Source: Thermoleophilia bacterium (GTDB taxonomy: Bacteria; Actinomycetota; Thermoleophilia; Miltoncostaeales; Miltoncostaeaceae). Taken from it: a stretch of DNA of 11,085 bases. This document shows, in pieces, positions 5,727 to 11,085 of this stretch; position 1 is the first letter of the stretch, and every line of letters begins with the position of its first letter. The stretch lies in contig JAEMRL010000035.1 of the NCBI GenBank assembly GCA_016463385.1, forward strand, positions 1 to 11,085. The letters run 5' to 3'. A program made the position numbers and the translations under genes. A model generated the notes under the pieces. The model was not told the DNA's origin and made no database searches. It saw only the letters and a list, made by a program, of their open reading frames with translations.

Positions 5727-6623
5727 TCAGACCTTGAGGAAGCGGCGCAGCGTGATGCCGCTGCCGAGGGCGCCCACGATCGCGCCCGAGGCGATCAGCA
5801 TCAACCCGAGCAGCGGGAAGGCGATCGCGGTGGCCTCGTCGCGGGTCAGGGCGCTGTCGGCACCCTGGATCCAGGTGTCCACGACCGTGATCTTGACGGC
5901 CCAGAGGAGGCCGACGGCGAGCGCGGCGCCGATCAGCCCGCAGACGATGCCCTCGATCACGAACGGCCAGCGGATGAACCAGTTGGTCGCGCCGACGAGC
6001 TTCATCACCTCGACCTCGCGGCGACGGGCGAAGATCGACAGGCGGATCGTGTTGCCGATGAGCAGGATCGAGGCGACGAGCAGGATCGAGATCAGCCCGA
6101 GCCCGGCCCACTGGATGAAGCGGGCGACGGTCAGCAGCTTGTCGGCCGTCTCCTCGCCGTAGTCGATGCCGAGCTCCTCGTCGATCGCCGGGCTGTCCTG
6201 CAGCGAGGCGACGATCTGGTCCGACTGCTCGGGGTCGCTCGGGATGACCGTGAACTTGGCGGGCAGCGGGTTGCTCGGCAGCTCGTCGAGGATCGACGGG
6301 TCCTGGAGCCGGCCGCGCAGCTCCTCGAGGCCCTCGTCGGCCGAGACGTAGGTGTACGAGGCGACCTGGCCGTTGGCCTGGAGGGCGTCCAGCTGGGTCT
6401 TCAGCCCGTTGACCTGCGACACCGTCGCAGAGTCGGAGATGTAGGCGCGGATGTCGAGGCGGTTCTTCTGCGAGTCGACCGTCGACTGGACGTAGAGGAA
6501 CGACGGGATGAAGGCGCCGAGGATGAAGACCGCGATCAGCACGGTCACCGTCGCGGCGACCGACACGGCGGCGTTCGCGCGGATCGAGCGCAGGGCCTCG
6601 GCGAAGAAGAAGCGGACGCGCAC
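5727..6623 (-). CDS. ftsX: Cell division protein FtsX (ABC transporter-like membrane subunit)
   Basis: FtsX is the membrane partner of FtsE; the complex couples ATP hydrolysis to activation of peptidoglycan hydrolases during division. The 298-residue protein shows the usual four membrane helices: about 21-46 (SVAATVTVLIAVFILGAFIP), 170-194, 221-247 and 268-290. A large extracellular loop lies between helices 1 and 2 (about 47-165), beginning DSQKNRLDIRAYISDSATV. NTIRLSIFARRREVEVMKLVGATNWFIRWPFVIEG (191-225) is the family signature after helix 2. It starts with GTG at 6623, immediately after the ftsE TAA (no gap), so translation is probably coupled. A GAGGG lies 11 bases upstream inside ftsE. 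In other actinobacteria the extracellular loop recruits NlpC/P60 (RipC-type) hydrolases; whether it does so here is not visible. Confidence 0.96.
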   Translation of the reverse strand: MRVRFFFAEALRSIRANAAVSVAATVTVLIAVFILGAFIPSFLYVQSTVDSQKNRLDIRAYISDSATVSQVNGLKTQLDALQANGQVASYTYVSADEGLEELRGRLQDPSILDELPSNPLPAKFTVIPSDPEQSDQIVASLQDSPAIDEELGIDYGEETADKLLTVARFIQWAGLGLISILLVASILLIGNTIRLSIFARRREVEVMKLVGATNWFIRWPFVIEGIVCGLIGAALAVGLLWAVKITVVDTWIQGADSALTRDEATAIAFPLLGLMLIASGAIVGALGSGITLRRFLKV

Positions 6624-7448
6624 TTAGCTGTCGGCCCTCGCGTAGCTCGCCTGGCGCTGGTCGCGGACGACCTTGCCGTTCTCGAGGGCGATGACGCGCA
6701 TCTGCATCTTGTCGACCATCTCGCGGTCGTGCGTCGCCATGATCACGGTCGTGCCGGTGCGGTTGATCCGGTAGAGCAGCTGCATGATCCCGATCGAGGT
6801 CTCGGGGTCGAGGTTGCCCGTCGGCTCGTCGGCGATCAGCAAGCGCGGGTGGTTGACGAAGGCGCGGGCGATCGACACGCGCTGCTGCTCGCCACCGGAG
6901 AGCTCGTTGGGGTAGCGGTCGGACTTGTCCGACAGGCCCACCAGGGCGAGGATCTCGGGCACCTTGCGGCGCGTGGAGCGCGGGTTCTCGCCGATCACCT
7001 GCAGCGCGTAGGCCACGTTCTCGTAGACCGTGCGGCCGGCCAGCAGCTTGTAGTCCTGGAAGACGCAGCCGATCGAGCGGCGCAGGTACGGCACCTTGGA
7101 GCGGCGGAGCCGCTGGAGGTTGCGCCCGCCCACCGTGATCGAGCCGGCGGTGGGCTCGAACTCCTTGATCAGCAGGCGGATGAAGGTCGACTTGCCCGAA
7201 CCCGAGGGGCCGACCAGGAAGACGAACTCGCCGCTCTCGATGGAGAGCGTGACGTCGTCGAGGCCGCGGGCGTCGCTCGTGTACTCCTTGGAGACCCCGT
7301 CGAGGATGACCATCGGGCCGTCGCCGGGGCGCAGCACCGAGCGCCGGTCGCTGGAGCGCAGCGACTCGCCGCGGCGGCGCGCGCGCTCACGGACACGCGA
7401 TGAGGGCGTGTCGGGCTCAGTGGGTGTGGAGGGGGCGTCTGTGCTCAT
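6624..7448 (-). CDS. ftsE: Cell division ATP-binding protein FtsE, with a possible N-terminal extension
   Basis: FtsE is the cytoplasmic ATPase that works with FtsX. With the start at 7448 it has 274 residues: Walker A GPSGSGKST (80-88), Q-loop FQDYKLL (Q131), signature LSGGEQQR (183-190), Walker B LLIADEP (203-209), D-loop GNLD (211-214) and switch His240. The FtsE core alone is about 229 residues and would begin at the in-frame ATG at 7313 (MVILDGVSKEY). The extra 45 residues (7448-7314) are Pro/Ser/Asp- then Arg-rich, probably disordered, yet their codons are about 85% GC at third positions, which suggests real coding. Codons further upstream are not GC3-rich, and a promoter overlaps there, so the TTG at 7574 is excluded. 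Neither start has a good Shine-Dalgarno; the 7448 start overlaps a short leader ORF (ATGA), which supports it weakly. Confidence 0.95.
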   Translation of the reverse strand: MSTDAPSTPTEPDTPSSRVRERARRRGESLRSSDRRSVLRPGDGPMVILDGVSKEYTSDARGLDDVTLSIESGEFVFLVGPSGSGKSTFIRLLIKEFEPTAGSITVGGRNLQRLRRSKVPYLRRSIGCVFQDYKLLAGRTVYENVAYALQVIGENPRSTRRKVPEILALVGLSDKSDRYPNELSGGEQQRVSIARAFVNHPRLLIADEPTGNLDPETSIGIMQLLYRINRTGTTVIMATHDREMVDKMQMRVIALENGKVVRDQRQASYARADS

Positions 7449-7498
7449 GAGGGCGTCGAACGCACGGCTTTCGGGAGGCGAGATGAGGGGCGAGCCAC
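7445..7498 (-). CDS. Possible 17-codon leader ORF translationally coupled to ftsE
   Basis: On the minus strand AAGGAG (7513-7508) is followed after 9 bases by GTG (7498) and a 17-codon frame, MARPSSRLPKAVRSTPS, whose TGA overlaps the ftsE ATG at 7448 (TC-ATGA). The Shine-Dalgarno is one of the two clearest in the window and serves no in-frame start of ftsE. This layout is that of a coupled leader peptide. The peptide resembles nothing I know, and the arrangement may be chance. It lies downstream of the predicted transcription start, as required. Confidence 0.4.
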   Translation of the reverse strand: MARPSSRLPKAVRSTPS

Positions 7499-7545
7499 CG
7501 TCAGGAACTCCTTCGGCGGATGCGACCGTCCCGTGAAGCCCGGGG

Positions 7546-7574
7546 AGGGTACCCCGTGACTTTCGGTTGGTCAA
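7546..7574 (-). promoter_or_regulatory. Housekeeping-type promoter for ftsE-ftsX
   Basis: On the minus strand TTGACC (7574-7569) and TACCCT (7551-7546) are separated by exactly 17 bases. The -35 matches 5 of 6 consensus positions and the -10 has the key T1, A2 and T6. The expected transcription start is near 7539, about 64 bases after the prfB stop, giving a leader of about 90 bases to the ftsE ATG at 7448. The -35 box itself contains the TTG that would open the longest ftsE frame, which rules that start out. Confidence 0.6.
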
Positions 7575-7585
7575 ACCGCGGAAGT

Positions 7586-7600
7586 CGCCGGGAGCCGGCG
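7586..7600 (-). terminator. Weak hairpin after prfB
   Basis: On the minus strand CGCCGG-CTC-CCGGCG forms a 6-bp GC stem with a 3-base loop, about 37 bases after the prfB stop and just upstream of the ftsE promoter. Its position between two transcription units fits a terminator, but no U-run follows, so it may be only a chance hairpin in GC-rich DNA. Confidence 0.3.
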
Positions 7601-7637
7601 CCGTTGGCGGACGCGGTGGCCTTCGACACGGGCGGCC

Positions 7638-8823
7638 TCAGTCCTCCCCGCCGGGGTCCGAGATCGGCTCCGCCATGCGGGAATCGCCCTGGGTACGGCG
7701 CTCCAGCTCGGCGCGGATGAACCCGTCGAGGTCGCCGTCGAGCACTCCCTGGGCGTTCCCGGTCTCGTGCCCGGTACGAAGATCCTTGACCATCGTGTAC
7801 GGGTGCACGACGTAGGAGCGGATCTGGCTGCCGAAGCCGATCGAGCTCTGGTTCTCGCCCCGGTCCTTGGCGGCCTCGGCCTCGCGGCGCTCGAGCTCGG
7901 CCTGCACGAGCTTGGCGCGCAGCAGCCCCATCGCCGTCGCCCGGTTCTGGGTCTGCGAGCGCTCGTTCTGGCACTGCACCACGATCTTGCTCGGCAGGTG
8001 GGTGATGCGCACGGCCGAGTCGGTCTTGTTGACGTGCTGGCCGCCCGCGCCGCTCGCGCGGTAGGTGTCGATCTTGAGGTCCTTGTCGAGGATCTCGATG
8101 TCCACCGCATCGTCCACGAGCGGGGCGACCTCGACGGCCGCGAACGAGGTCTGGCGGCGGTTGGCCGAGTCGAAGGGCGACAGGCGCACGAGCCGGTGGA
8201 CGCCCCGCTCGGCCGAGAGCAGGCCGTAGGCGTTCTCGCCGTGGACGGTGAAGGCGGCCGACTTGAGGCCGGCCTCGGAGCCCTCCTGGACCTCCTTGAG
8301 ATCGGTCTTCAGGCCCCGCCGCTCGGCCCAGCGCAGGTACATGCGCAGGAGCATCTCGGCCCAGTCCTGGGCGTCGGTGCCGCCCTCTCCGGAGTTGATC
8401 GTCACCAGCGCGTCGCCGGCGTCGTGCTCGCCGGCGAACAGACGCGCCTCCTCCATGCCCGAGAGCTGGTCCTCGGCGCGGCCGAGGCCGTCGGCCAGCT
8501 CGTGGAGCATGTCCATGTCGAGCTGCCCGGCCCGCTCCTCCTCACGGAGCAGGTCGGCCATCTCGGCCAGGGAGTCGATCTCCTCGGAGAGCGACCGGTA
8601 GCCGGTCAGCCTGCCGCTGGCCACCGCATGGTCGGCCGAGACGCGGGCCGCGTTGGCCTGATCGTCCCAGAAGCCGGGATCGCCCATCTCGTGTTCGAGC
8701 TCCGCGACGCGGCGCTCCAGCGAAGCGGGGTCAAAGATAGTCGCCCAGGACGCCGGCCCGCTCCCGGAGGCGGGCGGCGCGCTGGACGAGGTCGTCGAGC
8801 GAGAGCGTCGAGTCGGTGCTCAT
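7638..8823 (-). CDS. prfB: Peptide chain release factor 2 (RF2), expressed through a +1 programmed frameshift
   Basis: RF2 releases the finished protein at UGA and UAA codons. The gene is in two frames. ATG at 8823 opens 30 codons (MSTDSTLSLDDLVQRAARLR...) that end at an in-frame TGA (8733-8731) within TAT CTT TGA C. A +1 shift at CTT joins DPASLERRVAELEHE and then MGDPGFWDDQ, giving about 394 residues. In the full product SPF (about 215-217) is the stop-codon-reading tripeptide of RF2 and GGQ (about 260-262, in SGAGGQHVNKTDSAV) the peptidyl-tRNA hydrolysis motif. The acidic tail after ELERR is longer than in E. coli RF2 (365 residues). A start at the ATG of 8687 would lose the conserved first helix. 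The start lies 12 bases after the secA stop with no clear Shine-Dalgarno, so reinitiation is likely. Rising RF2 lowers frameshifting: autoregulation. Confidence 0.95.
8730..8739 (-). promoter_or_regulatory. Programmed +1 frameshift site of prfB
   Basis: Minus-strand TAT CTT TGA C is identical to the E. coli prfB shift site. The ribosome pauses at the UGA when RF2 is scarce, peptidyl-tRNA slips from CUU to UUU, and translation continues at GAC (8732-8730). The stretch is A/T-rich against a strongly GC background, as expected for a constrained element. The upstream stimulatory Shine-Dalgarno-like element (AGGGGG in E. coli, three bases before CUU) is replaced by GGGCGAC, a weak match. Confidence 0.93.
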
Positions 8824-8830
8824 CGGGATC

Positions 8831-8844
8831 GGGGCCTAGGCCCC
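8831..8844. repeat. 14-base palindrome over the secA stop codon
   Basis: GGGGCCTAGGCCCC is a perfect palindrome with the secA TAG in the centre and lies just upstream of the prfB start. It could form a short hairpin in the secA-prfB mRNA affecting reinitiation, but the lack of a natural loop and the high GC content make chance likely. Confidence 0.3.
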
Positions 8845-11085
8845 GTGGCACCTCTTGTACTTCTTGCCGGAACCGCACGGGCAGGGGTCGTTGCGGCCGA
8901 CCTTGTCCTCGTCGGCCAGGACCCTCTGCTCCACGACGGCGACCGAGCCGGACGACTCCTCGGCCTCCATCTCGACATCGTCGTCGTCGGCCGCGCCGGC
9001 GAAGCCCTGGATCGGGTCGCTCTGGTACGAGTAGTCCACGTCGGCGACCTTCTGCTCCTCGGCCTCGGGCGCCTGGTCGACCTGGATGTGGAACATGTAC
9101 CGCACGAACTCGCCCTTCACGAGGGTCATCATCTCGTCGAACATGGTGTGGCCCTCGAGCCGGTACTCCGACAGCGGGTCCTTCTGGCCGAGCGCGCGCA
9201 GGTGGATGCCCTCGCGCAGGTAGTCCATGTTGTAGAGGTGCTCGCGCCAGTGCTGGTCGATGAGCTGCAGCAGCACCCAGCGCTCGAGGTCGCGGACGAG
9301 CGCGGCGCCCAGCTCCTCCTCGCGACGGGCGTAGGCGTCCATGATGTCGTCCTCGAGCTTGTCGAGGAGCTCCTCGCGGGTGAGGGGGTCCTCCGGGTGC
9401 TCGAGGTCGGCCTGCAGGTCCGACAGCGAGACGCCCATCGGGTAGTAGGCGTGGAGCGCGGTGAACATCGCCGGCAGGTCCCAGTCGGCGGGCAGCGCGT
9501 CGTCGTCGGCGAACTGCTCGACCACGTCGACCAGCGTCTCGGCGATCCAGTCGCGCGCCTGCTCGCCGAGGTCCTCGCCCTCGAGCACGCGGCGGCGCTC
9601 GGAGTAGATGACCTCGCGCTGCTTGTTGAGCACGTCGTCGTAGTCGAGGACGCGCTTGCGGATGTTGAAGTTCTGCTCCTCGACCTTCTTCTGGGCGCCC
9701 TCGACGGTCTTCGAGAGCATCTTGGCCTCGATCGGGAGGTCGTCCCCCGGGCCGAGGCGGTCGAGGATCTTGTAGATCCGGTCGCCCGAGAAGATGCGGA
9801 TCAGGTCGTCCTCGGCCGAGAGGAAGAAGCGCGAGCGCCCGGGGTCGCCCTGACGGCCGGCGCGACCGCGCAGCTGGTTGTCGATGCGGCGGCTCTCGTG
9901 CCGCTCGGTGCCGAGGATGTAGAGGCCGCCCACTTCCTTGACGCCCTCGCCGAGCTTGATGTCGACACCGCGGCCGGCCATGTTGGTCGCGATCGTGACG
10001 GCGCCCGGCTGCCCGGCGCCGAGGATGATCTCGGCCTCGCGGGCGTGGTTCTTGGCGTTGAGGACGTTGTGCGGGATGCCCCGGCGGGTGAGCATCCCCG
10101 AGAGGTTCTCGGAGATCTCGACCGAGATGGTGCCGACGAGCACCGGCTGGCCGCGCTCGTGCGCCTGCACGATGTCCTCGACGACGGCGCGGAACTTGGC
10201 GTCCTTGGTCTTGAAGATGAAGTCGTTCTCGTCGACCCGCACCATCGGGCGGTTGGTCGGGATCGAGGTGACGTCGGTCTCGTAGATCTTCTGGAACTCG
10301 TTGGCCTCGGTGGAGGCCGTGCCCGTCATGCCCGAGAGCTTCTCGTACATGCGGAAGTAGTTCTGCAGCGTGATCGTGGCGAGGGTCTGGTTCTCCTCGC
10401 GGATCCGCAGGCCCTCCTTCGCCTCGAGCGCCTGGTGCAGGCCCTCCGAGTAGCGCCGACCCTCGAGGACGCGCCCGGTGAACTCGTCCACGATCAGCAG
10501 CTCGCCGTCGCGGACGATGTACTCCTTGTCCTTGCGGTAGAGCGCGTGCGCCTTCAGGGCCTGGATGAAGTGGTTCACCAGGTTGCCGTTGACGTCGAGG
10601 TACAGGTTGTCGATGCCGAGGGCCTTCTCCACCTTGCGCACGCCGCTCAGCGTCGGGGAGGCGGCGCGGTGCTTCTCGTCGACGTCGTAGTCGCCGATGA
10701 CGGCCTCGAGCATGTGGTCGCGCGTGAACGAGCCGTTCCAGCGCCCGGCCGAGACGTCCATCCGCGCGCCGGCCAGCTTGGAGTCGAGCTCCGGGTGGAT
10801 CCGCGCCATCAGGTCCTCGGAGATGAGGCGCGGGAAGTCGGCCTCGACGGCGTCGATCAACTCGGCCGCGGTCATCTTGTCGGGAACCTCGAGGCCGGCC
10901 TCGCGGGCGCGGGCGACGAGCTCGTTCGACTTGATGCTGACCTGCGAGACCAGCGCCTGGCGCAGGCCGTCGTCGTTCATGCGCTCGTACCGCTCGCGGT
11001 CGGCGACGACGAGCGTCGGCATGATCCGCGCGAAGCGGTAGTAGGTGTCGGTCGCGGCCTCGGGGACGCCGGAGATGATCAGCGG
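8836..11085 (-). CDS. secA: Preprotein translocase ATPase SecA (C-terminal part; N-terminus beyond the right edge)
   Basis: SecA drives preproteins through SecYEG using ATP. The frame is open to base 11085, where PLIISG marks the start of the preprotein cross-linking domain, so the N-terminal nucleotide-binding domain 1 is mostly outside; 749 residues are visible. Then come YDVDEKHR (about 10692), DGELLIVDEFTGRVLEGRRYSEGLHQALEAKEG, NYFRMYEKLSGMTGTA, the second nucleotide-binding domain (VLVGTISVE, TNMAGRGVDIKLG, GTERHESRRIDNQLRGRAGRQGDPG), the helical scaffold (FNIRKRVLDYDDVLNKQREVIYSER), the wing region, and DQHWREHLYNMDYLREGIHLRALGQKDP. The C-terminal zinc-binding site CPC...CH (8883-8845, in GRNDPCPCGSGKKYKRCHG) is intact after an acidic linker. 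Oddities: about 90 extra residues at 11010-10690, Val in place of Thr in GRGTDI, and no two-helix insert after KLG. Confidence 0.97.
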   Translation of the reverse strand, partial: PLIISGVPEAATDTYYRFARIMPTLVVADRERYERMNDDGLRQALVSQVSIKSNELVARAREAGLEVPDKMTAAELIDAVEADFPRLISEDLMARIHPELDSKLAGARMDVSAGRWNGSFTRDHMLEAVIGDYDVDEKHRAASPTLSGVRKVEKALGIDNLYLDVNGNLVNHFIQALKAHALYRKDKEYIVRDGELLIVDEFTGRVLEGRRYSEGLHQALEAKEGLRIREENQTLATITLQNYFRMYEKLSGMTGTASTEANEFQKIYETDVTSIPTNRPMVRVDENDFIFKTKDAKFRAVVEDIVQAHERGQPVLVGTISVEISENLSGMLTRRGIPHNVLNAKNHAREAEIILGAGQPGAVTIATNMAGRGVDIKLGEGVKEVGGLYILGTERHESRRIDNQLRGRAGRQGDPGRSRFFLSAEDDLIRIFSGDRIYKILDRLGPGDDLPIEAKMLSKTVEGAQKKVEEQNFNIRKRVLDYDDVLNKQREVIYSERRRVLEGEDLGEQARDWIAETLVDVVEQFADDDALPADWDLPAMFTALHAYYPMGVSLSDLQADLEHPEDPLTREELLDKLEDDIMDAYARREEELGAALVRDLERWVLLQLIDQHWREHLYNMDYLREGIHLRALGQKDPLSEYRLEGHTMFDEMMTLVKGEFVRYMFHIQVDQAPEAEEQKVADVDYSYQSDPIQGFAGAADDDDVEMEAEESSGSVAVVEQRVLADEDKVGRNDPCPCGSGKKYKRCHGA
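10690..11010 (-). other. Extra segment in the SecA cross-linking domain with a SAP/helix-extended-helix-like motif
   Basis: Between PTL and YDVDEKHR there are about 107 residues, whereas E. coli SecA has about 16 at the same place and other actinobacteria about 20-25 as I recall them. The first half (SNELVARAREAGLEVPDKMTAAELIDAVEADF) has the spacing of a small helix-extended-helix or Rho_N/SAP-like unit, 'eL..rAre.Gl.vp.kmtkaELIdAv'. The second half (ISEDLMARIHPELDSKLAGARM... FTRDHMLEAV) is helical. The frame and GC3 bias continue unbroken, so it is a true in-frame insert. The fold match is by eye only. Confidence 0.55.

Noticed and set aside
5475..7403. Long plus-strand open frame (642 codons) opposite ftsX and ftsE
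   Set aside because: Low-complexity Asp/Arg/Ala/Val composition and full overlap with conserved ftsEX mark it as a shadow frame.
7449..7574. ftsE starting at TTG 7574 (316 residues)
   Set aside because: The TTG is inside the -35 box of a good promoter, the predicted transcript starts downstream of it, and codon use upstream of 7448 is not GC3-rich.
1..11085. CRISPR arrays, insertion sequences, tRNA or rRNA genes
   Set aside because: No regularly spaced repeats, transposase motifs, terminal inverted repeats or cloverleaf-like segments were recognised on either strand.

Overview
The window (about 70% G+C by eye, GC-rich at third codon positions) looks like chromosome from an actinobacterium, most likely of the Thermoleophilia/Solirubrobacterales type. 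The reasons are the order secA-prfB-ftsE-ftsX-(S41 protease)-(RNase R-like)-smpB, the protein sequences themselves, and an Actinomycetota-like SecA. The lineage is an inference from content and composition, not from a marker-gene search.

Right to left on the minus strand runs a tightly packed housekeeping block: the C-terminal two thirds or more of secA (8836 to the right edge), prfB (8823-7638), ftsE (7448-6624), ftsX (6623-5727), an S41 carboxy-terminal processing protease (5638-4445), an RNase II/R family exoribonuclease (4448-2643), smpB (2630-2139) and a small NTF2/SnoaL-like protein (2139-1765). Stop-start contacts of 0 to 4 bases (ftsE/ftsX, protease/rnr, smpB/NTF2-like) point to translational coupling. 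Larger gaps before ftsE (189 bp) and before the protease (88 bp) carry promoter-like sequences, so the block is probably two or three overlapping transcription units. The theme is protein export (SecA), translation termination and ribosome rescue (RF2, SmpB, RNase R) and cell-wall division control (FtsEX plus a periplasmic-side protease).

The left 1.75 kb is more accessory. It holds the C-terminal end of an unidentified protein (1-321, +), a small OB-fold/NfeD-like protein on the minus strand (614-345), a 222-bp divergent intergenic region with a repeated promoter-like motif, an ECF-type sigma factor (837-1337, +) and a small Arg-rich protein that may be its partner (1370-1741, +). The sigma pair converges on the housekeeping block with only 23 bp between the stop codons.

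Main points for a second look: (i) prfB is split by a +1 programmed frameshift site (TAT CTT TGA C), so its true start is 136 bases upstream of the apparent start at 8687; (ii) SecA carries roughly 90 extra residues early in the preprotein cross-linking region, part of which resembles a helix-extended-helix/SAP-like motif; (iii) ftsE has a strong promoter, a possible 17-codon leader ORF with a good Shine-Dalgarno that ends in an ATGA overlap with the ftsE start, and an N-terminal extension; (iv) the divergent sigma-factor/OB-fold gene pair shares a 28-bp promoter-like motif in inverted orientation. No complete novel multi-gene system, CRISPR array, insertion sequence, tRNA, rRNA or tmRNA gene was recognised.
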